Shown here: piece by piece, positions 7,565-15,702 of the stretch | Position numbering within the stretch: the first letter of the stretch is position 1 | Layout: each line of letters opens with the position of its first letter | Source of the DNA: Amycolatopsis lurida | GTDB lineage: Bacteria; Actinomycetota; Actinomycetes; Mycobacteriales; Pseudonocardiaceae | Assembly: GCF_900105055.1 (NCBI RefSeq) | Contig: NZ_FNTA01000004.1 | Location: 124,001-188,000, forward strand | Direction: 5' to 3' | Length of the DNA stretch: 64,000 nt | Notes under the pieces: model-generated | Database searches by the model: none | Seen by the model: the letters and a program-made list of their open reading frames with translations, nothing else | Told to the model about the DNA's origin: nothing | Program-made: the position numbers and the translations under genes

Positions 7565-7981
7565 ATGATCGAAGGCGTTCCTCACACGCTCGGCAGTCGC
7601 GACGGCCCTGCCGTTCCGTTTCCGCGTTCCACGGCCGAGAACCTCTTGCGAGTGAAGCGGATCCGATGGAACGAAGACCTGCTCGTCGTCGCGGCGACCG
7701 GAGAGATCGATCTCGCCACCGCGGGACGGCTGGAGCGCGCGCTTCGAGGCAGACTCCCGGCCGCGACGGTGCTCGACCTCACCGAGGTCGGTTTCCTCGG
7801 CGTCGCCGGGCTACGGGTCATCGAATCCGCCGCGGCCCGCGCCCGCTCAGAACGCCGCACGACCGGGGTGGTCACGGACGCCCGGCCGGTACTGCGCCTG
7901 CTGCGCCTGTTCGGCGTCGACAGCCATATCCCCGTGTACCGGCATCTCGACCACGCGATCCTCGAAGTGTCGAACCGCTGA
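7565..7981 (+). CDS. STAS domain protein, degenerate anti-sigma-factor antagonist
   Basis: 138 residues. The start is ATG 7565, with GGGAGA upstream. STAS signature: VVAATGEIDLATAGRLERAL, then LDLTEVGFLGVAGLRVI. In canonical antagonists (SpoIIAA/RsbV) the loop reads D-S-S/T-G-L with a phosphorylatable Ser; here it is G-V-A-G-L, so the Asp and Ser are both missing. It lies beside a canonical STAS gene and an anti-sigma kinase gene, suggesting a constitutively binding or regulatory variant. The 7347-7564 stretch upstream holds no gene I can support. Confidence 0.85.
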   Translation: MIEGVPHTLGSRDGPAVPFPRSTAENLLRVKRIRWNEDLLVVAATGEIDLATAGRLERALRGRLPAATVLDLTEVGFLGVAGLRVIESAAARARSERRTTGVVTDARPVLRLLRLFGVDSHIPVYRHLDHAILEVSNR

Positions 7982-7993
7982 GCCGCCCGCCGC

Positions 7994-8344
7994 TCAGGAT
8001 CCGGCGAGCGGCAGGAGCGTGGAGAGTCCCGTCTTCAAGGCCAGCCGCCGGATCGTGGGTGACGGCAGGAAACTCAGGTCGACCCCCTGGGTGCCGCACC
8101 GGTCGTTGATCCTGACCAGGGTCGCCAAGCCGGTGGAATCGCAGAACTCCACGCCTTCGAGGTCGACGACGAGCCTGTCCGGCACGGGATCCAGCACATC
8201 CTCGAAGGTCTCCTTGAGATCTTCGGAGGTCGTCAGATCGATCTCCCCCGCCACCGCGATGACGACTTTGGCGCCACCAGGCCTGGCGACGGTCACCGAG
8301 AACGGAACTTCCCGGATTTCGCCGTCTCCGCTCGTCACCGTCAT
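7994..8344 (-). CDS. STAS domain anti-sigma factor antagonist (SpoIIAA/RsbV-like)
   Basis: 116 residues. The start is ATG 8344, preceded by GAGGGGTGG. Core motifs: VIAVAGEIDLTTSEDLKETF and VEFCDSTGLATLVRI, with the phosphorylatable Ser in the D-S-T-G-L loop. Unphosphorylated protein would bind an RsbW-like anti-sigma factor and free a sigma factor. It is convergent with the degenerate STAS gene (12 bp gap) and divergent from the HATPase anti-sigma gene, so the three form a probable partner-switching module. No sigma factor is encoded in the window. Confidence 0.9.
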   Translation of the reverse strand: MTVTSGDGEIREVPFSVTVARPGGAKVVIAVAGEIDLTTSEDLKETFEDVLDPVPDRLVVDLEGVEFCDSTGLATLVRINDRCGTQGVDLSFLPSPTIRRLALKTGLSTLLPLAGS

Positions 8345-8495
8345 CCACCCCTCACGATCGGTTCCCGACTGCTTTGAACATATCGGATGACGGCGCCCGC
8401 TCGCCCGCCACGCGTGCCCCCGATCCCCGCGGTGCCTTAACCTTGTCGATGGATCCGGCGGTCGTCGACCGCGGCGGACGACGAGGAGACACTTC

Positions 8496-8912
8496 GTGAT
8501 GCCGATCGACGAGCCTGTACGCAACGGCACCGACGAGCTGGTCCTCGAGGTCGCCGCCGTCGCCGCCCAAGCGGCCGCCTTGCGGGACGTCCTGGCGAAA
8601 TGGGCCCTCGAACGGGGTCTTCCTCGTGAACTGGCCGAGGATCTCAAGCTCACCGCCTACGAAGCGATGACGAACGTCGTCAAGCACGCTTACCCGGACG
8701 GCACCGACGACAACGTCATGAAGGTGACCGCCGCCCACGACGACGGCCACGTCCGGATCAGCGTCGCCGACGAGGGCCGCTGGCGCGACGGACCCCGCCC
8801 GGACGGCGGACGCGGCTTGCCGATCATCCGGGCCTTCGCCCCGGAGGCGACGGTGACCAGCACGCTCACCGGGACCATCGTCCGGCTCGCCTGGCCCTGC
8901 CCTTCCGCCTGA
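8496..8912 (+). CDS. ATP-binding anti-sigma factor / serine kinase (RsbW-like, HATPase_c_2)
   Basis: 138 residues with a GHKL ATPase core: KLTAYEAMTNVVKHAY (N box), ISVADEGRW (G1) and GGRGLPIIRAF (G2). Proteins of this size bind a sigma factor, or phosphorylate the Ser of a STAS antagonist. Adjacent GTG 8496 and ATG 8499 both follow GAGGAG; the GTG has the better spacing. It lies divergent from the canonical STAS gene, the natural partner. Confidence 0.9.
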   Translation: MMPIDEPVRNGTDELVLEVAAVAAQAAALRDVLAKWALERGLPRELAEDLKLTAYEAMTNVVKHAYPDGTDDNVMKVTAAHDDGHVRISVADEGRWRDGPRPDGGRGLPIIRAFAPEATVTSTLTGTIVRLAWPCPSA

Positions 8913-8921
8913 AACGCGTTT

Positions 8922-9057
8922 TCAGCCGGCGGCGGTGCCCCTCGCGCCCTGGACCTCGACCCCGGAGAGCTCCACCGCCGGTCCGTCGAGGTTCGGCTGC
9001 ACGAAGACGGGCTTGTTCACGCGCTTCACGATCGCAGGACGCGTGCCGGGGGTCCGA
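8922..9057 (-). pseudogene. Possible 3' remnant of a lost gene
   Basis: On the minus strand an open stretch ending at TGA 8924-8922 reads VNKPVFVQPNLDGPAVELSG and on to GARGTAAG. It has a protein-like composition but no ribosome site or full-length frame, because it abuts the end of the reductase gene upstream. I do not recognise the family. It could equally be non-coding DNA with chance codon bias. Confidence 0.25.
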
Positions 9058-9633
9058 TCATCGGATGACGTCGTAGACCAGCTTCTGGATCCCGTTGCCG
9101 TAGGCCTCGCTCTCGACGAGCTTGAGGTTCTGCTTGTCCTTGTCCGTGTCGCCGAACAGCTTCTTGCCCGCGCCGAGCAGGACCGGGAACAGCAGCAGGT
9201 GGTAGCGGTCGATCAGGCCGGCGTCGGCGAGGTTCCGGTTCAGTTCCGCGCTGCCGTGGACGATGATCGGCCCGCCCTCGGTCTCCTTGAGCTTCGCGAC
9301 GTCGTCGAGCGAACGCAGGATCGTGGTCTCGCCCCAGTTGTCGACGAGGTCCTCTTCCCGCAGCGTGGTCGAGACGACGTACTTCGGCATCGCGTTGTAC
9401 CCGGCGAATTCCTCGGTCATACCGGGCCACACCGGCGAGAACGCCTGGTAGCTGACCCGGCCCATCATCATCGCGGTCGCCTCGCCCTGTTCACGCCCCT
9501 TGAGCTCGTAGGCCGCTTCGTCGAACTCGATGCCGTCGAAGGTCCAGCCGGAGTTGCGGTAGCCGGGCTCCCCGCCGGGCCCTTCGACGACGCCGTCGAG
9601 CGAGACGAACGCGGTGGCGATCAGGGTGCGCAT
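9058..9633 (-). CDS. Dihydrofolate reductase family protein (RibD C-terminal-like)
   Basis: 191 residues. The start is ATG 9633, preceded by AAGGAGAAACCAG. It begins MRTLIATAFVSLDGVVEGPG, has TAMMMGRVSYQAFSPVWPG and IIVHGSAELNRNLADAGLID, and ends in LFPVLLGAGKKLFGD, all typical of the stand-alone RibD_C/DHFR-like reductases common in actinomycetes. It probably binds NADPH; the substrate is unknown, and true folate reduction is unlikely. It lies 85 bp downstream of the two-component pair on the same strand. Confidence 0.92.
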   Translation of the reverse strand: MRTLIATAFVSLDGVVEGPGGEPGYRNSGWTFDGIEFDEAAYELKGREQGEATAMMMGRVSYQAFSPVWPGMTEEFAGYNAMPKYVVSTTLREEDLVDNWGETTILRSLDDVAKLKETEGGPIIVHGSAELNRNLADAGLIDRYHLLLFPVLLGAGKKLFGDTDKDKQNLKLVESEAYGNGIQKLVYDVIR

Positions 9634-9718
9634 CTGGTTTCTCCTTGGTCGTTCGAACTGCTTTCGACATTGCGTCGAGCGGGGGAAGACGGATTCGACA
9701 CCGCGCCGGAAAAAAGTT

Positions 9719-10384
9719 TCAGCCTTCGGCGTCGCGGACGAGCAGGGCGATCTGCACCCGGTTCTCGACACCGAGTTTCGCGAGCATGCTGCTCGTGTGC
9801 GCCTTCACCGTCGCGACGGTGATTTCCAGCCTCCGCGCGACGTCGGTGTTGGACAGGCCCTCGGCGATGGCGTGCGCGGTCTCGCGTTCACGGTCGGTCA
9901 GGGTGGCCAGCAACCCGCGGGCGTTGTCCCGGGACGCCCGGCGCGCGTCGGACGAGTGCGGCCCGGTGGCCGCGGCGATCAGCCGGGACGTCGCGGCGGG
10001 CGAGAGCGCGGGTTCGCCGGTCGCGACCGTCCGGATGGCCGCGAGCATCCGGGGCGGCGGCGTGTCCTTGAGGAGGAATCCCAGCGCGCCGACGCGCAGC
10101 GCGCCCAGCACCATCTCGTCGGAGTCGAACGTCGTGAGCACCAGGACGCCGGGCGGTTCCGGGAGCCGGAGGATCTCCTCGGTCGCGCTGAGTCCGTCGC
10201 GCCCGGGCATCCGGACGTCCATCAGGACGACGTCGGGCCGCTGCTCCCCCACCACGGTCACCGCCGCGTCGCCGTCGGCAGCCTCGCCGACCACGACGAG
10301 GTCGGGTTCGCCGTCGACGATGAGCCGCAGCGCCATCCTCACCAGGTGCTCGTCGTCGACGAGGACGACCCGCACAGTGCCCAT
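9719..10384 (-). CDS. NarL/LuxR-family response regulator
   Basis: 221 residues. Receiver domain at 1-120, with acidic pair DDE near residue 10, phosphoacceptor Asp in VVLMDVRMPG, Thr in LVLTTFDSD and Lys in FLLKDTPPP. The C-terminal LuxR HTH is TDRERETAHAIAEGLSN, then VARRLEITVATVKAHTSSML. Its ATG directly abuts the TGA of the histidine kinase gene upstream (no gap), so the two are coupled and presumably cognate. Confidence 0.95.
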   Translation of the reverse strand: MGTVRVVLVDDEHLVRMALRLIVDGEPDLVVVGEAADGDAAVTVVGEQRPDVVLMDVRMPGRDGLSATEEILRLPEPPGVLVLTTFDSDEMVLGALRVGALGFLLKDTPPPRMLAAIRTVATGEPALSPAATSRLIAAATGPHSSDARRASRDNARGLLATLTDRERETAHAIAEGLSNTDVARRLEITVATVKAHTSSMLAKLGVENRVQIALLVRDAEG

Positions 10385-11569
10385 TCACTCGCTCCCTTCG
10401 CGGACCGGCCACGGCAACCGCGCGGCGAGGACGAACCCGCCGCCCGGTTCCGCGTGGTGGTCCAGCTCGCCGCCTGCCAGTCCGACCCGCTCGGAGAGGC
10501 CGAGCAGCCCGAAACCCGAGGCGGGCGGCCCCTCGACCGTTCGCGCCGCACCGGAATCCCGGATCGTCGCCCACACGCCGTCCCCCGCTTCCCCCTCGAC
10601 GGTGACGGCCACGCTCGCACCCGGGGCGTGCTTGCCCGCGTTGGTCAGGCCTTCCTGGACGACCCGGTAGACGGTCCTCGCGATCGCGTCGGGCGGCTCG
10701 CCCGGGATCGTGGTCGTCAAGGTGACGTCCAGTCCCAGCGCCCGCGCGTCCGCGACCAGCGCGGGAAGATCGGCGAGCGAAGGCTGTGGGGGTTCCAGCC
10801 CCTCCGGGCCCGCCCGGAGGACGCCGAGGACGTCCCGTAGTTCCTCCAGCGCCTGATGGGAGCCGTCAGCGATCCCCCGGGCCAGTTCCGCGACCTGGTC
10901 GGCGGGCAGATCCGGACGATGCCCGAGTACCCCGGCCTGCATCGCGACCAGCGAGACCCGGTGCGCGAGGACGTCGTGCATCTCGCGGGCGATCCGGTGC
11001 CGTTCCATGATCCGCGCCTCGGCGGCCCGCGCAGCCTGCTCCCGTTCCGCGCTTTCGACCCGCTCGCGCAGGGAGCGGACCTCTTCCCGGCGCGCTCCGA
11101 TGGCGGCGCCCACGGCCACCACGATGCCCACCATCAGGGTGGGGAGGCTGATCAGCAGCCACAACGGTCCAGGCGTCTCGCGCTGCGGGTAGAGATCGGC
11201 GATCAGCACCGCCGTGACCACCGACAACACCGCCGCGACCACCGTTTCGGCCGGTCGCCGCCTGGTGGCCAGCGAACAGAGCGCCAGCAACGAGGCACCG
11301 GCCGCCAGTACCGAGGCCGTCGAGGCGAGGATCACCGCGATCGTGATCACGACCGGGAAACGGCGGCGCCACAGCAGTGCGATCAGGCAGGCGAGCGCGA
11401 GCAGCGGATCCCCGGTGGTCAGCCAGTCGACCCTCGGGCCCGCCGCGCCCACCGGCAGTTGCGCCGCCGTGATGAGCCAGAGCAGCACGCCCATTCCGGC
11501 CGCGGCGAGCAGGCGCCAGGCCTCTCCCCACGCGCGAAGGGGCGGCCGCGCGGCGGCGTCGGTGATCAC
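10385..11569 (-). CDS. Membrane sensor histidine kinase (HisKA_3 type)
   Basis: About 394 residues from a GTG at 11569; the start is uncertain, as the upstream ribosome site is weak. Four or five N-terminal transmembrane helices (about 15-150) are followed by a short coiled coil (RSLRERVESAEREQAARAAE), the DHp motif RIAREMHDVLAHRVSLVAMQ with the phosphorylatable His, and an HATPase with VQEGLTNAGKHAPG (N box) and FGLLGLSERVGLAGG (G2). This is the architecture of DesK/NarX-type kinases that partner LuxR-type response regulators such as the one immediately downstream. Confidence 0.92.
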   Translation of the reverse strand: MITDAAARPPLRAWGEAWRLLAAAGMGVLLWLITAAQLPVGAAGPRVDWLTTGDPLLALACLIALLWRRRFPVVITIAVILASTASVLAAGASLLALCSLATRRRPAETVVAAVLSVVTAVLIADLYPQRETPGPLWLLISLPTLMVGIVVAVGAAIGARREEVRSLRERVESAEREQAARAAEARIMERHRIAREMHDVLAHRVSLVAMQAGVLGHRPDLPADQVAELARGIADGSHQALEELRDVLGVLRAGPEGLEPPQPSLADLPALVADARALGLDVTLTTTIPGEPPDAIARTVYRVVQEGLTNAGKHAPGASVAVTVEGEAGDGVWATIRDSGAARTVEGPPASGFGLLGLSERVGLAGGELDHHAEPGGGFVLAARLPWPVREGSE

Positions 11570-11725
11570 CGGCCCATCATGGTCGACCCGCTCGCGGCGG
11601 CGCAGCCGGACACAGGACGAGCCGGGGCTCGACTTTGGTCGGAGGCGACGCGCGACGCGCTGCCGATGTGCTCCCCGATCACGCGGGCGAAGCTGGGACA
11701 GACCGAGGACCAGGAGGTAGGAAGC

Positions 11726-11959
11726 ATGACCAAGGGCGGCTATCTGGGGCTGCAGATCGTCGGGATGGTGGCCATCGCCGTCTTCGCGCAGGCCGCCATC
11801 CGCAGCCTTTTCGATCATTCCGCGACCCAATTGTGGGGCGCGTTCGACTGGGTACCCGGTGACTGGGGCGGCAGGTTGCTCGTGTTCCTGCTGCTCGTGG
11901 CCGCGGGAACGGTGCTGGCGGGCTGGGCGCATGATCGCGGCAAGCGAGCGCCCCGCTAG
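11726..11959 (+). CDS. Small membrane protein, two helices
   Basis: 77 residues. The start is ATG 11726 with AGGAGGT 6 nt upstream, a strong site. Two hydrophobic helices (about residues 8-26 and 50-68) flank a loop with two Trp and end in a basic tail (HDRGKRAPR). It is divergent from the histidine kinase. No family is recognised. Confidence 0.65.
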   Translation: MTKGGYLGLQIVGMVAIAVFAQAAIRSLFDHSATQLWGAFDWVPGDWGGRLLVFLLLVAAGTVLAGWAHDRGKRAPR

Positions 11960-12047
11960 GAGGACGCCGGTCCGCTAGTATCCGCAGCCGGGCGTTTTCC
12001 GTCTACATCGGACGGAACGCGGGGTCTGGTCGACGGCGGGAGAACGC

Positions 12048-14360
12048 ATGGCGGACGGAGTTGGCTCGCTTGCGGGGTGGTCCGCCGATCCCACCGAAGT
12101 GACCAGCTACGTGGGCCGCGACGCCGAGACCGGTGAAGCGCGGCGCCTGCTGAACGCGTCGTCGCTGGTCACGCTGACCGGGCCGGGCGGTGTGGGCAAG
12201 ACTCGGCTGGCGTGGCGGGTCGCCGCGGCGCATCACGAGGCGACCGGCGACGAGGTCGCGTTCGTGTCGCTGGCCGAGCTGCGGGAACCGGCGTTGCTCG
12301 TGCCGACCGTGGCGAACGTCCTCGGCTTCGGCGACCGCTCGGCGAAACCGGCCATCGAGGTGGTCGTCGAGGCGCTTCAGGCGAGCCGGTTGCTGCTGGT
12401 GCTGGACAACTGCGAGCATCTGGTCGACAGCTGCGCCTGGTTCGCCGACACCGTCGTCCGGGCCTGTCCGCAGGTGACCGTGCTGGCCACGAGCAGGCAG
12501 TCGCTCGGGGTGGCGGGCGAACGGGTCCTGCCGGTGCCGCCGCTGGCGATCCCGGAACAGGGCGACTCGTTCGAACGCGTGACGAACGACGAGTCCGTGC
12601 GGCTGTTCGTGGACCGCGCGACCGCGGTCGCGCCGTCGTTCCGGCTCACCGAGTCCGACACCGAACCGCTGATCCGGCTGTGCCGCAGGCTGGACGGGCT
12701 GCCGTTGGCCATCGAGCTCGCGGCCGTGCGCGCGCGGGCGTTGTCCCTGCGCCAGCTGGCCGACCGCCTCGACCGGCAGTTCTCCGTGCTCACGAAGGAC
12801 CGGCGGGGACGGCCGGAACGGCACGAGACCATGCGGGCCCTCATCGACTGGAGCCACGACCTGTGCACGGGGCCTGAACGGCTGCTGTGGGCGCGCGCGT
12901 CGGTGTTCTCCGGCAGTTTCGACCTCGACGCCGCCGAACAGGTCTGTTCCGGCGGCGAACTGCCGCGCGAACTGGTCCTCGAAGTCGTCGACGGGCTGCT
13001 CGACAAGTCCATCCTGCTGCGCGAGGAGTACCCCGGCGGCGTGCGGTACCGCATGCTGGAGTCGGTGCGCGAGTACGGCGTCGACAGGCTCTCCGAGACG
13101 GGCGGGACGGCGGAGTTCCGGAAACGGCATCGGGACTGGTTCGCCGAACTCGCCGGCCGGTACGCCACCGAATGGCTGGAGACCGATCAGCTCGCCTGGA
13201 TCGGAAGGCTGCGACGCGAACACGCGAACCTCCGGGTCGCCCTCGACTACTGCACCGGCGCTCCCGAGGACGCGATCATCGGGCTGCGAATGCTGCGCGA
13301 CGTCAAGGAGTTCTGGATCTTCCGCGGGCTGAACACCGAGGGCCGGATGTGGGTCCGCCGTCTCGACGAGGCCGCGCCGCCGGGTGTGCCCGAACGGGCA
13401 CACGTGCTGTGGCTCTCCGGTTTTCTGGCCCTGGTGCAAGGAGACCTGCCCGCCCACCGCTCCATGCTGGAGAGGGCGACCGCCGAAGCCGAGACCAGCG
13501 GCGACGAACTCGCCGCCGCGTACGTGCTCCACGTCCGCGCCTACGCCGCGCTGATCGGCAACGACATGGCCGAGGCGTCGCGCCTGTTCGGCACGGCCAT
13601 CGACCTGTTCCGCACCCACGGCGACGAAGGCGCGGACCTCTGGGCGAGCTACAACCACGGGCTGGCCATCTGGCTGGACGGCGACATCGACCACGGCCGG
13701 GCGGTACTCGCGGAAGCCGTCGAGCGCTGCGAGCGGCGGGGTGAGGTCTTCTGGCGGGGCTGGGCACTGTGGTCACGCGCGGCCGCCGAGTACCTCCAAG
13801 GTGATCTCGCGGTGGCGAGCCGCTGCTGCGAGCAGGTCCTCCGCCTGCACGCCCGGGTGGACGACCGGGTCGTCGTCGGGTTCACGCTCACCGTGCTGGC
13901 GGGCTGCGCCGCCCGCACCGGACGGCCCAACCGGGCCGCGATCCTGCAGGGCGCCTCGATGAACGTCTGGCGCACGGTGGGCGCCTGGCCGACGCGGTAC
14001 GAGGCCTTCACCGAACCGCTGCTCGCCGACACCGAGGTCGTGACCACCGCGCTGGGCTGGGAGGTCGCGGTCAAGGAGTTCACCGACGGCGCCGCGATGC
14101 CCACCCGGGACGCCATCGCGTACGCCCTCGAAGAACGGTCACCCGAACCGCGGAACCAGGCCGCGCAGGTGCTCACCAAACGCGAGACCGAGATCGCGCA
14201 CGTGGTCGCCGAGGGGCTGACGAACCAGGAGATCGCCGACCGGCTCGGCATCGCCCGGCGGACGGTGGACACCCATATCGACCACATCCTCACCAAACTC
14301 GGCTACTCCAACCGCGTCCAGGTCGCCACGTGGGTGACCCGGGCCGCGGAATCCGCCTGA
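12048..14360 (+). CDS. Large ATP-binding LuxR-family regulator (NB-ARC-like ATPase, helical repeats, HTH)
   Basis: 770 residues. Near residues 45-55 is the Walker A GPGGVGKT; Walker B is RLLLVLDNCEHLVDSC; a sensor ATSRQSLGVAGE and GLPLAIELAAVRARAL follow, as in STAND/AfsR-type ATPases. The middle (about 350-680) is alpha-helical with TPR-like repeats. The C-terminus is a LuxR HTH: TKRETEIAHVVAEGLTNQEI, then RRTVDTHIDHILTKLGY. The BTAD/OmpR domain of SARPs is absent. Such proteins sense a ligand through the repeats and activate transcription after ATP-driven oligomerisation. The target is unknown. Confidence 0.93.
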   Translation: MADGVGSLAGWSADPTEVTSYVGRDAETGEARRLLNASSLVTLTGPGGVGKTRLAWRVAAAHHEATGDEVAFVSLAELREPALLVPTVANVLGFGDRSAKPAIEVVVEALQASRLLLVLDNCEHLVDSCAWFADTVVRACPQVTVLATSRQSLGVAGERVLPVPPLAIPEQGDSFERVTNDESVRLFVDRATAVAPSFRLTESDTEPLIRLCRRLDGLPLAIELAAVRARALSLRQLADRLDRQFSVLTKDRRGRPERHETMRALIDWSHDLCTGPERLLWARASVFSGSFDLDAAEQVCSGGELPRELVLEVVDGLLDKSILLREEYPGGVRYRMLESVREYGVDRLSETGGTAEFRKRHRDWFAELAGRYATEWLETDQLAWIGRLRREHANLRVALDYCTGAPEDAIIGLRMLRDVKEFWIFRGLNTEGRMWVRRLDEAAPPGVPERAHVLWLSGFLALVQGDLPAHRSMLERATAEAETSGDELAAAYVLHVRAYAALIGNDMAEASRLFGTAIDLFRTHGDEGADLWASYNHGLAIWLDGDIDHGRAVLAEAVERCERRGEVFWRGWALWSRAAAEYLQGDLAVASRCCEQVLRLHARVDDRVVVGFTLTVLAGCAARTGRPNRAAILQGASMNVWRTVGAWPTRYEAFTEPLLADTEVVTTALGWEVAVKEFTDGAAMPTRDAIAYALEERSPEPRNQAAQVLTKRETEIAHVVAEGLTNQEIADRLGIARRTVDTHIDHILTKLGYSNRVQVATWVTRAAESA

Positions 14361-14364
14361 CGCC

Positions 14365-15483
14365 TCACGCCACCTTCATCGGGGTCGCCTGCCGTCCCGG
14401 TTCGGGCGTGAGCAGCTCCGCGCGCAAGGCGATCCTCAGGTCCAGCCGCGCCTCCGGGTCGTCGAGCCGGGCGCCGAACAGGACCCGGAGACGGCGCAGG
14501 CGGTTGCGGACCGTCTGCGGGTGGACGCCGAGGTTGTCCGCGATCTCGGGTGCCCCGCCGCGGGCGGAAAGCATGGCGTCGAGGGTTTCGGCGAGTTTGG
14601 CACGCTCGTTCGCGGGCAGGCCGTCGATCGGGGCCAGGCTGCGCGTGACGAGGGCCGTGGTCAGCACCTCGTCGGCGAAAAGCCAGTGCGTCGTCAGGTG
14701 GTCCGACCAGCGCACGAGCGGGCCGTCCTCGATCACCTCGCGCCGGACCAGCTCGAGGGTCCGGCGTGCCCAGCGCAAGGAGACCGCGGCTTCGGCGGGC
14801 GCCACCGCGGGCCCGACCGCCGCCCGCGTCCCCGCCAGGACGCCACCGATCTCGACGTCGTCCGGCACGAGCAAGTGCGGGTACTCGCCGGTGAGGTCGG
14901 CCAGCACCTCCGGCCCGAACGAAGCGCGGACCGCGCCGGGCTCCGCGGCGACGGCCACCAGCCGGGCGGGCGGCACCCAGCCCGCCTCCGCCGCGAGGCC
15001 TGCCCATTTCGACGGCGGGCGGCCGCTCAAGATCTCCTTCAGCAGGTCTTGCCGCACTTCGGCGATCGAAGGCGTGCGGGCCGCGCGGTAGGCGGCGGTG
15101 GACAGCCGGATCAGGACGTCCGCGCAGCGGAGCAGGGCCTCCACCCCGGTGTCCATCAGAGCCGACCCGGCGCCGGGCTGCCGCGACAGCGAGGCCAGCG
15201 CGGGCAGGGCACATCGGCCGGCCGAGTGGTAGGCGCGGGAGAGCCGCTCCAGGTCCTTGCCCGCCGCGTACTCGGCGACGCCGACCTGCCGGAAGGCGTC
15301 CGCACCGGCCGCGATGCCCAGGTTCATCCCGTCGCGTTCCAGTACCGAGGCGACGAACTCCGTGGCGCGCGCGTCGAACAGCGGCGCGTGCTCGGGCAGC
15401 GAGTGCCGGATCCCGTCGACGACCACGCGGGCGATCACGAGGGCGGCGGTGCGGGCTGGGGCGTGGGACGCGGTCAGGGTCAT
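14365..15483 (-). CDS. PucR/CdaR family transcriptional regulator
   Basis: 372 residues. Of two ATGs, 15483 sits 5 nt from GGAGGT and is preferred. The N-terminal helical sensor (about 1-170) is followed by a GGDEF-like middle region and the C-terminal PucR HTH_30: ETLDAMLSARGGAPEIADNL, then GVHPQTVRNRLRRLRVLFG. These proteins regulate purine, amino-acid or secondary-metabolite genes. Nothing adjacent shows a target, but a 16-bp palindrome and a related copy in its own promoter suggest autoregulation. It ends 4 bp from the convergent LuxR-type regulator. Confidence 0.88.
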   Translation of the reverse strand: MTLTASHAPARTAALVIARVVVDGIRHSLPEHAPLFDARATEFVASVLERDGMNLGIAAGADAFRQVGVAEYAAGKDLERLSRAYHSAGRCALPALASLSRQPGAGSALMDTGVEALLRCADVLIRLSTAAYRAARTPSIAEVRQDLLKEILSGRPPSKWAGLAAEAGWVPPARLVAVAAEPGAVRASFGPEVLADLTGEYPHLLVPDDVEIGGVLAGTRAAVGPAVAPAEAAVSLRWARRTLELVRREVIEDGPLVRWSDHLTTHWLFADEVLTTALVTRSLAPIDGLPANERAKLAETLDAMLSARGGAPEIADNLGVHPQTVRNRLRRLRVLFGARLDDPEARLDLRIALRAELLTPEPGRQATPMKVA

Positions 15484-15490
15484 CATCGAC

Positions 15491-15545
15491 CTCCGGAGCA
15501 GCGGGAATCGTCGGGCCGCCGAGTCTGCTACTCCGGAGTAGCGGG
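15491..15545 (-). promoter_or_regulatory. Candidate PucR autoregulatory sites
   Basis: A perfect 16-bp palindrome, GCTACTCCGGAGTAGC, lies at 15527-15542. A direct repeat of CTCCGGAG(C/T)AGCGGG occurs at 15491-15505 and 15531-15545, 40 bp apart or about four helical turns. The proximal copy overlaps the ribosome site of the PucR gene. Attribution to PucR is by position only. Confidence 0.45.
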
Positions 15546-15603
15546 CACATCGGGTGAATTACGTACTCGCGCCTCTCCGGCCTACGCATCACCCGTTCGT
15601 GGT

Positions 15604-15684
15604 GGCTGAAGGGGACTTTCACCGCATGCGATGCGACGAAGGGGCCCTTCACCGCGTTGCATGCGGTGAAGGGCCCCTTCAGCC
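15604..15684. terminator. Compound hairpin downstream of ilvD (same element type as 3532-3616)
   Basis: An 18-bp perfect arm pair at 15638-15655 and 15663-15680 surrounds a 7-nt loop. A further GGCTGAAGGGG at 15604-15614 can pair with CCCCTTCAGCC at 15674-15684. The core GAAGGGG(ACTTTC/CCCTTC) and the internal CGCATGCG match the element at 3.5 kb. It sits 20 nt past the ilvD stop, so it probably terminates ilvD transcription. Confidence 0.7.
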
Positions 15685-15702
15685 CCCGGGCAGGTGCTGG
15701 CA

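Noticed and set aside
12003..13694. Minus-strand open frame of 563 codons opposite the LuxR-type ATPase
   Set aside because: The plus strand has clear Walker A/B and HTH motifs; the antisense frame has only low-complexity His/Arg/Gln sequence.
15528..15541. Additional TetR site upstream of the PucR gene (CTAC...GTAG)
   Set aside because: The spacer is 6, not 4, and it belongs to a different perfect palindrome centred on CTCCGGAG, far from the regulon.
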